From Shewanella kaireitica (GTDB lineage: Bacteria > Pseudomonadota > Gammaproteobacteria > Enterobacterales > Shewanellaceae), in NCBI RefSeq assembly GCF_023284045.1, contig NZ_JAKIKQ010000012.1, positions 91,996-155,995 on the forward strand: a stretch of DNA of 64,000 nucleotides. The letters run 5' to 3'. The position numbers were made by a program, and so were the translations under genes. Below, in pieces: positions 9,050-18,456 of this stretch (its first letter is position 1; each line of letters starts with the position of its first letter). The notes beneath the pieces are model-generated. The model saw only the letters and a program-made list of their open reading frames with translations, made no database searches and was not told where the DNA came from.

Positions 9050-9355
9050 ATGCAAACCATTACCTTTTTTCAACGATTTGAAGCAGACATTCTAGCGGGC
9101 AAAAAGACCATTACTTTGCGAGATCAGAGCGAGTCTCATTTTAAGGCTGGGCAAATAGTGCATGTGGCTAATTTGGAAACGAGCCACTGTTATGGCCAGC
9201 TTGAAATATTGTCGGTGGCTTGGGTTAAGTTTGACGAGCTTAATCAGCTTCATGCCGAGCAGGAGAATATGACGCTTGATGAGTTAAAACCCCTCATCAG
9301 AGATATTTATCCTGAAATAGAGCAACTTTATCAAATCAATTTCAAACTGCTGTAA
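9050..9355 (+). CDS. yqfB: YqfB-type ASCH domain protein (N4-acetylcytidine amidohydrolase)
   Basis: Encodes 101 residues. It matches E. coli YqfB, which hydrolyses N4-acetylcytidine to cytidine and acetate, in length and in its opening (MQTITFFQRFEADILAGKKT). The conserved GKKTITLRD includes the Lys and Thr assigned to catalysis in the family. The ATG at 9050 is chosen because CTGAGGGC lies just upstream and the family starts here; the frame opens 39 bases earlier without a family match. Role: nucleoside salvage, inferred from homology. Confidence 0.82.
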   Translation: MQTITFFQRFEADILAGKKTITLRDQSESHFKAGQIVHVANLETSHCYGQLEILSVAWVKFDELNQLHAEQENMTLDELKPLIRDIYPEIEQLYQINFKLL

Positions 9356-9432
9356 TCATTTGCTTGTAGCGGCTATTCGAAAGCGTAGTTTTTGAATAAC
9401 GATAAACCATGCAAAAGTAGTATTGAGGAAGT

Positions 9433-9468
9433 AGACTTAGTGTTATTCAAGCGAATAACACTAAGTCT
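9433..9468. promoter_or_regulatory. Perfect 16-bp inverted repeat, likely TetR operator
   Basis: Arms AGACTTAGTGTTATTC and GAATAACACTAAGTCT are fully complementary around a four-base AAGC centre. The repeat ends six bases before the TetR start codon. A further TTGAATAAC word occurs near 9391. TetR regulators of RND pumps usually bind palindromes in their own control region, so this is the obvious operator. It would also form a strong hairpin in the leader RNA, which is an alternative role. Confidence 0.75.
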
Positions 9469-9474
9469 GATGTA

Positions 9475-10092
9475 ATGACAGAACCAACAAATCAAACAGA
9501 AACCGCAACTCAAGTTAGAGAGGCGCTACTTTGCGCGGCCCGAGTCTGTTTTCTCTCTTCTGATTTTGACAAGGTTAGTATCCGCCAAATTGCCGACGAA
9601 GCAGGCGTAAATATGGCGATGATCCGTTACTATTTTGGTAACAAGTTAGGCTTGTTTGAGGCCATGATGATTGAGCATTTAAAGCCGGTTCTCGAACGAA
9701 GTAAGCTAAATCGAACTGCCGACACAAAATCGATAATGGCAGATATCATCAATGATTTTCACCAAACGATGAGTGCCACCCCTGAGTTTCCACGCTTTTT
9801 GTTTAGATTGATGAACTCTGAAGGTTCGATGGAAGTTAAAGCGGTGGTATTTAAACTCTTTACCCCTTTGGCTAACTTGATCCCGATGCCTAAACCGTTA
9901 CTCGAAAAATGTACCGGCACCGACCCCATGTTAGTCAAAATGTCTATGATGAGCTTGATGGTGTTTCCTTACATCATTCCTGCACCAATGGCTGAGTTAC
10001 ATGGCTTTAAACTCGACAGTGACTTTTACACAAAATTGACGCAACACAACATAAAACTGCTAGAGCAAGGGTTATTTGGAGAGCAAGACTGA
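9475..10092 (+). CDS. TetR family regulator of the RND operon
   Basis: Encodes 205 residues. The TetR HTH lies near residues 14-60 (VSIRQIADEAGVNMAMIRYYFG), followed by an all-helical effector domain with many Met residues that could line a hydrophobic ligand pocket. Its stop overlaps the start of the adaptor gene by one base, so it heads an efflux operon. It lies six bases after a perfect 16-bp-arm inverted repeat and has no evident Shine-Dalgarno, because the palindrome occupies that region. It probably represses the operon and responds to a pump substrate. Confidence 0.88.
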   Translation: MTEPTNQTETATQVREALLCAARVCFLSSDFDKVSIRQIADEAGVNMAMIRYYFGNKLGLFEAMMIEHLKPVLERSKLNRTADTKSIMADIINDFHQTMSATPEFPRFLFRLMNSEGSMEVKAVVFKLFTPLANLIPMPKPLLEKCTGTDPMLVKMSMMSLMVFPYIIPAPMAELHGFKLDSDFYTKLTQHNIKLLEQGLFGEQD

Positions 10093-11432
10093 TGGACATG
10101 ATTAAAGGTAAGCGTTGGTATTTTTTTCCAGCAATGGCAGTGGGCGTGGTCACTTTATTTGCAGTGATATCATTTAAGGGGCATCCGCCGCTAGAAGAGA
10201 TGTCTGAGCAGAGTAAGCTGGTGGACGTTGTGCCACTTAATCAAAGCTCTGTCATCGCGCAGGTTGATGCGTTTGGCCGTGTTGCGCCAAAAGTTCAATG
10301 GCAATTACTCCCTGAAGTGGGCGGTAAAATTATTTACAAACACCCAGATTTAGCCGTCGGAAAAATGCTACCGGAAGGCACGCTGCTATTATCAATTGAC
10401 CCACTTGACTATCAAATTCGTCTCGCCCAAGCGCAGGCTGATAGAAAAGCGCTGGAAGGGCAACTGCAAGGTAAAGCACTGCAGCTGGAAAATCTTAAGT
10501 TGTCACTCGATATTGAGACTAACCGCTATGAATTGGTTAAGTCTGATCTAAAGCGCAAAGAGACGTTACGAACAAAAAACCTTATCTCCCAGTCAGAGCT
10601 TGATGGCGAACGTCAAAATGTATTGGCGCAGAAACAGAAGATCCAAGATCTCAATAACAGTCTCAATCTAATGCCGAACGAGACTGATGTGTTGCAGGCC
10701 CAGCTATTACAAGCTGTTTCAAGGGAAGAGGAAGCACAAAGCCAGCTCGATAAAACGGAGATCCGCCAACCATTTGAAGGACGGGTATCTGAAGTCAACG
10801 TAGAGAATAATCAAGTGGTGGCACCACAGCAAGTGCTAGCAAGAATTAACGGCACAGAGATCATGGAAGTGGAAGCACAGCTATCTTTAGCTGATCTGAT
10901 GACCTTAATGAAAACCGTTGATAAGCCAGCTATTTTTGACAAGCAACTGCCCAATGCCGAAGCACTCGGTTTAACCGCCGAAGTAACTCTTAAAAGTGCT
11001 GCATATGTGTTTAAGTGGCCAGCCAAAATAAGCCGTATCGGTGAAACCGTTGATCCAACTCTGGCGACTGTGAGCGTAGTACTGCAGGTTGAACAGCAAT
11101 ATCGTGAACTTAAAATCGGTCAGGCACCACCGTTGGTTAATGGTATGTTTGTCAGTGCCCGCATTAAGGGGAATGCTAAAGACTACTGGATGGTGCCAGA
11201 GCGAGCACTTCATGGCGATAAGTTGTACCTGATGGACAGCGATAATAGCTTGCAGCTCCTTAAGGTTCAGGTGCTGTTTCGCCAAGAGGGCCAAGCAGCA
11301 GTGCAGGGCGAGCTTCATGACAATATGCAGTTAGTATTGACCGATATCATTCCTGCAGTGACAGGCATGGGTTTACGCCGTCAAAGTGATAGCGCTAATA
11401 CCATTGGTGATAATAAGGGGCTAACACAGTGA
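10092..11432 (+). CDS. RND efflux periplasmic adaptor subunit
   Basis: Encodes 446 residues of the HlyD/AcrA-type membrane fusion family. One N-terminal transmembrane segment (about residues 9-27) has no lipobox, then come a lipoyl-like domain, a coiled-coil hairpin (about residues 105-225, rich in Gln, Leu and Glu) and beta-barrel domains. The motif RQPFEGRVSEVNVENNQVV is the usual start of the second lipoyl half. Its ATG overlaps the TetR stop by one base, and its end overlaps the pump gene by four, so translation is coupled. It should link the inner-membrane pump to a TolC-type channel encoded elsewhere. Confidence 0.9.
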   Translation: MDMIKGKRWYFFPAMAVGVVTLFAVISFKGHPPLEEMSEQSKLVDVVPLNQSSVIAQVDAFGRVAPKVQWQLLPEVGGKIIYKHPDLAVGKMLPEGTLLLSIDPLDYQIRLAQAQADRKALEGQLQGKALQLENLKLSLDIETNRYELVKSDLKRKETLRTKNLISQSELDGERQNVLAQKQKIQDLNNSLNLMPNETDVLQAQLLQAVSREEEAQSQLDKTEIRQPFEGRVSEVNVENNQVVAPQQVLARINGTEIMEVEAQLSLADLMTLMKTVDKPAIFDKQLPNAEALGLTAEVTLKSAAYVFKWPAKISRIGETVDPTLATVSVVLQVEQQYRELKIGQAPPLVNGMFVSARIKGNAKDYWMVPERALHGDKLYLMDSDNSLQLLKVQVLFRQEGQAAVQGELHDNMQLVLTDIIPAVTGMGLRRQSDSANTIGDNKGLTQ

Positions 11433-14400
11433 TCGCCTTTTTCGTTCGTCACCCTACAGCGACACATCTATTGATGTTGGCGTTGATTATTTTGGGTATC
11501 AAAGCGTTACCTGAACTTAAACGGGAAACCTTTCCTGAATTCTCACCAAGCTATATTAGTGCTCGGGTGGTATTGCCCGGCGCATCACCGCAAGATGTTG
11601 AAGAGAATCTTTGTCTGCGTATGGAAGATGCTGTTGATAGCTTAGGCAGCATTATCGAAACCAAATGTGATGCGCTTGAGGGCGTGGCACAGATGACCCT
11701 CAAACTTGATGATAAAGCGGATCTCGGGCGAAATCTTGTCGACGTGCAGACCAAAATCTCTGCTATTAAAGATTTTCCTGCTGAAATAGAGCCGCCTATT
11801 GTCGAAGAGTTGGATTTTAATGAACCGATCATCGATATCGCACTCTCTGCAGCAACCAGCAAACCAGAACTTAAAGCCTATGCGGAAGATTTTAAACGAC
11901 GCTTAAAGCTTGATACCAGTATTCGTCAGGTTGAGATCGCAGGCTTTTCTCAACATCAATTGTTGGTAGAGATCTCACTTGATGCACTCAAACGTTTAGG
12001 CATGAGTGTGGCTGATGTCGCCACTCAAATTGAGCAGCAAAATGTGCAGTTACCCAGTGGTACCTTGGAAACTGCCAGCAAGAATATCCTAATTAGATTC
12101 GATCAGCGAGAAGTCGAAGCCGACAAGCTGGCCAATATCGTTATCCGCTCAAATGCTGAAGGTGGCGTGGTGCGCCTGCGTGATGTGGCTAAGTTGACTG
12201 ATAGGTTCGAGCTTGACGAAGACCATGTTCGTTTCGATGGTGAACCCGCGGCGATATTGACGGTGTTTAAAAATAAATCTCAAGATTCTCTGCGCCTCAA
12301 AGAGGAGGTGATTGGTTTTTTAGATGCAGAAAAGCTGCGTACACCCGATGGTGTGAGCATTAGCACTTCTAACGATATGAGCTCACTGTTGTGGGATCGA
12401 CTCACCATGCTAATAAAGAATGGTTGGCAAGGGGTGTTACTCGTATTTCTTTGTATGTGGTTGTTCTTTAGTTTTCGTTACTCTTTTTGGGTTGCGATGG
12501 GCTTACCTGTTGCATTTATGGGTAGCTTGTTTTTTATGGCTCAAGTAGGCTTAACCATTAATATCATGACGTTAGTGGCATTTTTGATGGCTATCGGCAT
12601 CATGATGGATGATGCGATTGTTATCGCAGAGTCAATAGCATCGCACATTGAGCGCGGCTTAGATAAAACAGAAGCGGTGATCCAAGGCGTCAAACGGGTG
12701 TTGCCCGGTGTCGTATCGTCCTTTTTAACGACAGTGTTTATTTTCTCCAGTATTGCCTTTATGGAAGGCGATATGGGTAAAGTGCTTAGGGTTGTGCCAC
12801 AAACCTTGCTGCTGATCTTAACCGTGAGTTTGGTTGAAGCCTTCTTGATATTACCTAACCACTTAGCCCATGCAGCTCAAGGAAAAGAGCGAAAAACCAG
12901 TCGCTTTAAAGCAGAATTTAATCGCCGTTTTGAACACTTTAGAACGGTTAATCTTGTTGCAGCAGTCGAGTGGGTGATTGCATGGCGTTACGCCTTTATG
13001 GGAGCCGTTATAAGCCTATTGCTGTTATCTGTGTCTCTTGCGGCTGGTGGCGTGGTTAAGTTTATTGGCTTTCCTGAACTCGATGGCGATGTGGTTGAAG
13101 CGCGGGTGATATTACCTCCTGGTTCGACTTTATCCCAAACAGAGCATGTAGTTGAAAAAATTGTTAATGCTGCTCAGTTACTTAATGATAAATACAGTAA
13201 AGATGAAAATGGCGAGCAGCTGATCCAACATATCACTGAGCGGTTTAATTTTAATGCCGATGCCAATGAGACTGGCGCGCATGTCGCCACGGTAAAAGTT
13301 GATCTGTTGAGTGCGGAAGTACGGCAAACACTACTTAATACTTTTATCCGTGAATGGGAGGAAACGGTTGGTGAACTGGTTGACCCTATTGCGATTGTGT
13401 ACAAGCAGCCCTCTATGGGACCGGCTGGTCGGGCGATAGATATCCGCTTACGCGGTGATGACCTGCACCAATTGAAGGCGGCATCGATTGATGTTCAACA
13501 ATATATCAGTGGCTTTAATGGTGTTTCTGGCGTGATGGACAGTATGCGTCCAGGTAAGTCTGAGATTTTGATGACCTTGAAACCAGGTGCAGAAGCCTAT
13601 GGCGTTAACGGTATGATGTTAGCGAGCCAATTACGCGGTGCTTATTTCCACCAAACGGCAGATTACATTCAAGTCGGCCCTGAGAGTATTCAGATTGACG
13701 TGCAACTTGATAAAAGTGATGCGGCTAAGCTTGAGAATTTGGCTAACTTCCCAATAACCTTGGGCGCCTCTGGTGATCAAGTACCATTGTCTGCGGTGGC
13801 TGATTTTTCTTGGCAACGTAATTACGTCAAAATCTCACGGCTTGATGGCATGCGTTTTGTCACCATTACTGGTGAAGTCGATACTCACTTAGCCAATGCT
13901 GGGGAAATTAATACTGCATTTAAAGAGGAACTGCTGCCTGATCTAATGAAGCGCTATCCAGGAGTGCGAGTCAGCTTTGAAGGTGAGGTCAAAGAGAATG
14001 CAACGACTCAAAGCTCAATGGTGTCAGGCTTTATTCTGGGACTGTTAGGGGTGTTCGCTATTTTGAGTTTGCAGTTTAAGAGTTATTTGGAGCCACTTAT
14101 TGTGATGGCGGTGATCCCTCTGGGGCTAATTGGCGTGTTCTGGGGGCACTTATTGCTTGGGTTCTCGATGAGTATGCCATCGATAATGGGCTTTATCGCT
14201 CTGTCTGGCGTCGTGGTTAATGACTCGATACTACTGGTGCAATATATTCGCTTTCATGTTGATGAGGGACAGACTGTTCATCAAGCGGTAGTCAGCGCCA
14301 GTAAAGAGCGCTTTAGAGCAGTATTTATTACCTCATTAACGACCGCCGCGGGCATGTTACCCTTATTGCTCGAAACCAGTATACAAGCACAAGTGCTGCA

Positions 14401-14539
14401 ACCGCTGGTGATCTCTATGGTATTTGGTATCTTTGCCTCAACCGCGTTAGTGCTATTTATGGTACCAGCCTGTTACGCTATTTTAGAGGATTTTGGTAAG
14501 GTGAGTTTTGGTGCTAAAGAGAGTGGGCTGGCTGCTTAA
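11429..14539 (+). CDS. RND efflux pump inner-membrane subunit
   Basis: Encodes 1036 residues with the twelve-helix, two-large-loop layout of AcrB-type RND transporters. The helix-4 region has the proton-relay Asp pair in GIMMDDAIVIAES. The second half has GVVVNDSILLVQYI. It starts with GTG in a GTGA overlap with the adaptor stop. The sequence is closer to the generic AcrB/VexH-like pumps of marine gammaproteobacteria than to AcrB itself, so the substrate range cannot be predicted. A bidirectional terminator follows. Confidence 0.92.
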   Translation: MIAFFVRHPTATHLLMLALIILGIKALPELKRETFPEFSPSYISARVVLPGASPQDVEENLCLRMEDAVDSLGSIIETKCDALEGVAQMTLKLDDKADLGRNLVDVQTKISAIKDFPAEIEPPIVEELDFNEPIIDIALSAATSKPELKAYAEDFKRRLKLDTSIRQVEIAGFSQHQLLVEISLDALKRLGMSVADVATQIEQQNVQLPSGTLETASKNILIRFDQREVEADKLANIVIRSNAEGGVVRLRDVAKLTDRFELDEDHVRFDGEPAAILTVFKNKSQDSLRLKEEVIGFLDAEKLRTPDGVSISTSNDMSSLLWDRLTMLIKNGWQGVLLVFLCMWLFFSFRYSFWVAMGLPVAFMGSLFFMAQVGLTINIMTLVAFLMAIGIMMDDAIVIAESIASHIERGLDKTEAVIQGVKRVLPGVVSSFLTTVFIFSSIAFMEGDMGKVLRVVPQTLLLILTVSLVEAFLILPNHLAHAAQGKERKTSRFKAEFNRRFEHFRTVNLVAAVEWVIAWRYAFMGAVISLLLLSVSLAAGGVVKFIGFPELDGDVVEARVILPPGSTLSQTEHVVEKIVNAAQLLNDKYSKDENGEQLIQHITERFNFNADANETGAHVATVKVDLLSAEVRQTLLNTFIREWEETVGELVDPIAIVYKQPSMGPAGRAIDIRLRGDDLHQLKAASIDVQQYISGFNGVSGVMDSMRPGKSEILMTLKPGAEAYGVNGMMLASQLRGAYFHQTADYIQVGPESIQIDVQLDKSDAAKLENLANFPITLGASGDQVPLSAVADFSWQRNYVKISRLDGMRFVTITGEVDTHLANAGEINTAFKEELLPDLMKRYPGVRVSFEGEVKENATTQSSMVSGFILGLLGVFAILSLQFKSYLEPLIVMAVIPLGLIGVFWGHLLLGFSMSMPSIMGFIALSGVVVNDSILLVQYIRFHVDEGQTVHQAVVSASKERFRAVFITSLTTAAGMLPLLLETSIQAQVLQPLVISMVFGIFASTALVLFMVPACYAILEDFGKVSFGAKESGLAA

Positions 14540-14544
14540 TTGAA

Positions 14545-14578
14545 ATAAAAAAGGGCTTCGATTGAAGCCCTTTTTTAT
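14545..14578. terminator. Bidirectional intrinsic terminator
   Basis: A stem GGGCTTC / GAAGCCC with a four-base loop is flanked by A-runs on the left and a T-run on the right. It ends the RND operon on the plus strand and the lipoprotein gene on the minus strand. Confidence 0.88.
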
Positions 14579-15001
14579 TTAAGAGTCGAACTTTGCGATA
14601 TCAACCTCAGTAGCACCTTCATTACACTCGCCTCTAATACTGCCGCGGTCATATTGAATAGAGCGGCTGATCTCTATATAACCTTCGCGGCAGTAGCCTG
14701 TCATTTCGATTGTCCGACTAAGACCATGCTCTATTTTTTGTGTCCAAGCGGTTAGATCTGGCCCTTGATAGCGTTTCCTTGAACGTTTTTTTTGCTGTGC
14801 TCGCTGCTCATGGGGAAGCGCTTGCTTAGCATTGCTGTCTATCACTAGCTTGGCGCGATAGGTAAACAGTTTAAGGCCATTGCTTTTTATATCGGTTCTA
14901 AATGAGTCGGTAAGTTGGCCAGCAAACTCTTCGGGCTCGAGTTCAGGCGTACCGCTGCAGGCTGAGAGTAGTAAAACAAGCAATAGAGAGATTATTTTCA
15001 T
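14579..15001 (-). CDS. Small hypothetical lipoprotein
   Basis: Encodes 140 residues with a lipoprotein signal peptide and lipobox (LLSAC, Cys15). The mature part is charged, has a very basic patch around residues 70-78 (QKKRSRKR) and two later Cys residues (GYCREG and GECNEG) that may pair. There are no other motifs. I do not recognise the family. It is transcribed toward the RND operon and shares its terminator. Confidence 0.6.
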   Translation of the reverse strand: MKIISLLLVLLLSACSGTPELEPEEFAGQLTDSFRTDIKSNGLKLFTYRAKLVIDSNAKQALPHEQRAQQKKRSRKRYQGPDLTAWTQKIEHGLSRTIEMTGYCREGYIEISRSIQYDRGSIRGECNEGATEVDIAKFDS

Positions 15002-15114
15002 TATTATTTTTATGTTAAAAATTGGTTTCTAATTGCCAGCATAACGTATATTTAAGAAAGTTAGCAGAGCTTTAAAATGTTTTACATTCGGTTGTTTGAC
15101 TAGGGAGTGTATAG

Positions 15115-15804
15115 ATGATGCAATTTTTACAACAACTCGTCGATACTATCAGCCTAAATTCTAGCCTTGCAGGGCTTATTGCAACCGTACTACTTGTACT
15201 TTGGTACTGGCTCATTTGGCCACAAACGCAGTTCTCTGAATTAGTCGCATCACGTAAAAAGCAATCTCGGGTATTTATTGCCACATTTGCAATCAACGCG
15301 CTTTGGTTAATCAATGCAAGTGTCACTCCCCAAATTCATGTGCATTTCCTTGGGTTGGTTGTGCTAATGCTTATGTTTGGTTGGCGTATGGCCAGTATCA
15401 TCGCTTTATTGCCAGTGCTGTTTTTTGCAGTATTTGTGTTAAAGCAGCCTTTAGATTTTGCTCTTTATGCTATTTTCGCCGTGTGTGTTCCGCTATTTGT
15501 GTGCTTTATCTTCTATAGTCAGTGCTTTAAATTCCTGCCTCATCATCTGTTTATTTATATTTTCTTTGGTGCTTTCATCAATGCTTTTTTATCTATGCTG
15601 GTTCACATTGTTAGCTGGGCATTATGGCTAAATTTGAGTACAGATTATGATTGGTTATACCTTGCGGATAACTATTTAATACTCATTCCTTTATTGGGAT
15701 TTCCAGAAGCGTTACTCAACGGAATGGCGATAACAATACTAGTGGTTTATCGCCCAGAATGGCTTTATGACTATTCCGATAGAACTTACCTTTGGAAGAA
15801 GTAA
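15115..15804 (+). CDS. CbiM-like / COG3235 membrane protein
   Basis: Encodes 229 residues with six or seven transmembrane helices. The HVHFLGLVVLMLMFGWRMA segment resembles the CbiM-like core of energy-coupling-factor permease relatives grouped as COG3235. A second conserved piece is LLGFPEALLNGM. No ATPase or cobalt-binding partner genes lie nearby, so a stand-alone metal or vitamin role is only a suggestion. The start is supported by TAGGGAG upstream of the double ATG. Confidence 0.55.
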   Translation: MMQFLQQLVDTISLNSSLAGLIATVLLVLWYWLIWPQTQFSELVASRKKQSRVFIATFAINALWLINASVTPQIHVHFLGLVVLMLMFGWRMASIIALLPVLFFAVFVLKQPLDFALYAIFAVCVPLFVCFIFYSQCFKFLPHHLFIYIFFGAFINAFLSMLVHIVSWALWLNLSTDYDWLYLADNYLILIPLLGFPEALLNGMAITILVVYRPEWLYDYSDRTYLWKK

Positions 15805-15885
15805 TTAACTTTTTTTGATTCTATAGGTAATACCGAATGTAATTATTATTCAATGAAAGCTCGCTAAAGGAAGGAAAACCAATAT

Positions 15886-16293
15886 TTAGCTTTTCGATTG
15901 TGGGTAGCGAGTGCAGTGATCGCTCAGTGAAAGCCATTTGAGTTGGCTGTCGGTGTGAATATGATAAGTTGGCTGCACACTATTCGGCTCATCAAGTGAT
16001 ACGATTGATAGAGTTAAATAGCTCGGATAACGAGTATCTCTAAAACTTATCTGTGAGCCACATTGATGACAAAAACCACGCCGCACAAATTCTGAAGAGT
16101 GGTATTCAGTCACCGCTCCCGTTAGCCAGCTGACCTCATCGATATGAAAATCCATCCAAGCCCCAAGCACTGAACCAGTACTTTTTTGGCATTGGCGGCA
16201 ATGACAATAATCTGCAGCAAAAGGGCTCGCGGTTAATTGGTATCTGATGGCGCCGCACAAGCAGCCGCCGTGCTGTGTAATAGTTTTTGTCAT
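15886..16293 (-). CDS. GFA family zinc protein
   Basis: Encodes 135 residues of the glutathione-dependent formaldehyde-activating (GFA/Mss4-like) fold. Zinc-ligand Cys groups are visible as GGCLCGAIRY near the N-terminus, YCHCRQCQKSTGS around residues 29-41 and FCHQCGSQI around residues 73-81. Many family members have no proven activity, so a role with S-hydroxymethylglutathione is not assured. No operon partner is seen. Confidence 0.8.
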   Translation of the reverse strand: MTKTITQHGGCLCGAIRYQLTASPFAADYCHCRQCQKSTGSVLGAWMDFHIDEVSWLTGAVTEYHSSEFVRRGFCHQCGSQISFRDTRYPSYLTLSIVSLDEPNSVQPTYHIHTDSQLKWLSLSDHCTRYPQSKS

Positions 16294-16596
16294 ATACCGG
16301 TTCTACATTGAAAATGTTAGTTTCAGCGGCGCTGGGCCAGTTCAATTCACTATTGATAGCCTATCGATTATTTTAGCTAAAGTCACTTTATTGCAGTGGC
16401 TTTGCTATGCCGATGTTAATAATAAAAGTACAAATAGAATGTTAATCAGTCCCTAGCGCATTTAAACGATAATGTATTTAGGTCAGTAGCTTATAACTCT
16501 ATGACGTATGTCACAGATATGGATAAAAATGTTAATCATTTGTTGTGGTTTTTAGCGGTTTTGGCAGACTGAAATAGTAGCCCAAAAGGAGTGTGT
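16294..16596. other. Intergenic region between GFA gene and DUF1538 operon
   Basis: 303 bases between divergent genes. It should hold both promoters. I see no hairpin, repeat or operator strong enough to name; the only clear signal is the AAAAGGAG Shine-Dalgarno at its right edge. Confidence 0.4.
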
Positions 16597-17331
16597 ATGG
16601 CTTCAATCATTCAGTTGTTAAAAGCGATGCTAAATAGTTTTAAAGATCTTATCCCTATTATTTTAGTGGTCAGTTTCTTTGAAATATTTGTATTGCATCA
16701 AGCCCCAGATAATCTTTTTTCTATTGTTATTGGCCTTATTTTCATTGTGGTAGGCCTTACTTTCTTTGTATTTGGTTTGGAGATGGGTTTGTTCCCCATT
16801 GGCGAATCTCTTGCACAAGCATTAGCAAGAAAGGGCAGTGTCTTTTGGCTAGTCATTTTCTCGTTTTCATTAGGTTTTGGCACAACACTCGCTGAACCGG
16901 CTTTAACCGCGGTTGCCAATGAAGCTGCCGACGTTGCCGCTGATGCAGGAGCAATCGTTAACAGTGAAGCTGCCATGGACAGTTATGCAATGGGGCTAAG
17001 GTTAACCGTCGCGTTGTCCGTAGGGCTGGCTATTTTGCTCGGTGTTGTCAGAATTTTAAAAGGCTGGCCTATTCATTACATCATTATTGGTGGCTATATA
17101 TTGGTGATGGTGCTGACCTCTTTTGCACCAGAGAATATCATAGGTATTGCCTACGACTCTGGTGGGGTGACCACATCGACTATTACAGTCCCTTTAGTGA
17201 CGGCATTGGGAGTAGGTCTCGCCAGTGTCATTAAAGGCCGCAATCCCATGTTAGACGGCTTTGGTTTAATCGCATTCGCGAGTTTGATGCCGATGATCTT
17301 TGTGCTTATTTACGGAATGGTGGTGCTGTAA
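16597..17331 (+). CDS. DUF1538 membrane protein, subunit A
   Basis: Encodes 244 residues with about six transmembrane helices. It carries the DUF1538 hallmarks: [21 protein letters not shown] and the near-invariant [16 protein letters not shown] with [17 protein letters not shown] toward the C-terminus. I chose the ATG at 16597 because AAAAGGAG sits five bases upstream; the GTG six bases earlier is part of that ribosome site. It overlaps the paralogous downstream gene by one base (TAATG). The family (UmpA/UmpB in some literature) is thought to form a paired membrane transporter or channel, but the substrate is not settled. Confidence 0.85.
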   Translation: MASIIQLLKAMLNSFKDLIPIILVVSFFEIFVLHQAPDNLFSIVIGLIFIVVGLTFFVFGLEMGLFPIGESLAQALARKGSVFWLVIFSFSLGFGTTLAEPALTAVANEAADVAADAGAIVNSEAAMDSYAMGLRLTVALSVGLAILLGVVRILKGWPIHYIIIGGYILVMVLTSFAPENIIGIAYDSGGVTTSTITVPLVTALGVGLASVIKGRNPMLDGFGLIAFASLMPMIFVLIYGMVVL

Positions 17332-18116
17332 TGGAGATGCTAAGCAAAGTACTCGAAACCTTGATGCTGACAGCGCGAGATGTGATCCCAATTGCAGTGA
17401 TTTTATTTGGTTTTCAACTTGGAGTATTAAAAAGACCGGTTGCTAATTGGCGTAGAGTTGCAGCCGGTTTTATCTATGTCATCTTGGGGCTAAGCTTCTT
17501 TTTGGTTGGGCTTGAGCTGGCACTGTTTCCGATTGGCGAAGCGATGGCGGAGCAACTGACTTCCCCTGAGTTTATCCATGCGGATGACCCGTCAATCACG
17601 GTTAATGCATGGCAAGATTACTATTGGGTCTATATCTTCGCTGCGGCAATTGGATTTAGCACCACGATAGCTGAACCCTCTCTCATTGCAGTGGCGATTA
17701 AGGCCAATGAAGTTTCCGGTGGCAGTATTGGCATTCAAGGCCTGCGGATCTCGGTAGCGATTGGGGTTGCTTTTGGGATTTCACTTGGTTGCTTTCGTAT
17801 TGTGGTAGGGGATCCCATCCATTACTACATTATGGCTGGCTATGTGATTGTGGTTATTCAGACGTTTTACGCCCCCAAAATGATCGTGCCCTTAGCTTAT
17901 GACTCTGGCGGGGTAACAACCTCGACAGTGACTGTGCCATTAGTTGCAGCGCTAGGCTTAGGCCTTGCCACCAATGTTGATGGCCGTAACCCCTTGATTG
18001 ATGGTTTTGGCTTGATTGCTTTTGCAAGCTTATTTCCAATGATCACTGTGATGGGTTATGCCCAACTGGTCGAATTTAAAAATAGAACTCAAAAGGAGCG
18101 GAATAATGCGCTTTAA
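17331..18116 (+). CDS. DUF1538 membrane protein, subunit B
   Basis: Encodes 261 residues and is a clear paralogue of the preceding gene. It repeats [39 protein letters not shown] and [17 protein letters not shown]. It differs by an extra hydrophilic loop of about 20 residues around positions 75-95 (HADDPSITVNAWQDYY). The pair probably makes a heteromer. Its 3' end overlaps the PII-like gene by 11 bases, so the whole cluster should be one translationally coupled operon. Confidence 0.85.
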   Translation: MEMLSKVLETLMLTARDVIPIAVILFGFQLGVLKRPVANWRRVAAGFIYVILGLSFFLVGLELALFPIGEAMAEQLTSPEFIHADDPSITVNAWQDYYWVYIFAAAIGFSTTIAEPSLIAVAIKANEVSGGSIGIQGLRISVAIGVAFGISLGCFRIVVGDPIHYYIMAGYVIVVIQTFYAPKMIVPLAYDSGGVTTSTVTVPLVAALGLGLATNVDGRNPLIDGFGLIAFASLFPMITVMGYAQLVEFKNRTQKERNNAL

Positions 18117-18456
18117 ACTGATAATTGTCTTTATAGATGATGCATGTACAGACTCGATCCTCGATGCTGCTCGAAGCGAGGGCGCAACGGGTGCAACGGT
18201 TATTAACCATGCACGCGGTGAGGGGCTGAAAAAACAGAAGACCTTTATGGGTCTATCGCTTGATATTCAACGTGATGTCGTACTATTACTGGTTGAAGAG
18301 CACCTAAGCCGCGCTATTTTGGAAACCGTTAGTGAAGTGGGTGAATTTGATAGTGATTCAGGAAAGGGGATCGCCATTCAAATTGATGTTGAAGATGCCG
18401 TTGGTGTTGCGCATCAAGTCCAACAGTTGAGCCATGATATAGAGGAACAGATATGA
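18106..18456 (+). CDS. PII-like signal protein of the DUF1538 operon
   Basis: Encodes 116 residues with the ferredoxin-like PII fold order. It starts MRFKLIIVFIDD, then GATGATVINHARGEGLKKQ where classical PII has the T-loop, and ends with EVGEFDSDSGKGIAIQI matching the PII nucleotide-binding C-terminal signature. The T-loop is divergent and lacks the uridylylated Tyr context, so it is not GlnB or GlnK. I chose the ATG at 18106 on the basis of AAAGGAGCGG upstream. It overlaps both neighbours. It likely binds a nucleotide and gates the membrane pair; that is inference from context. Confidence 0.8.
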   Translation: MRFKLIIVFIDDACTDSILDAARSEGATGATVINHARGEGLKKQKTFMGLSLDIQRDVVLLLVEEHLSRAILETVSEVGEFDSDSGKGIAIQIDVEDAVGVAHQVQQLSHDIEEQI

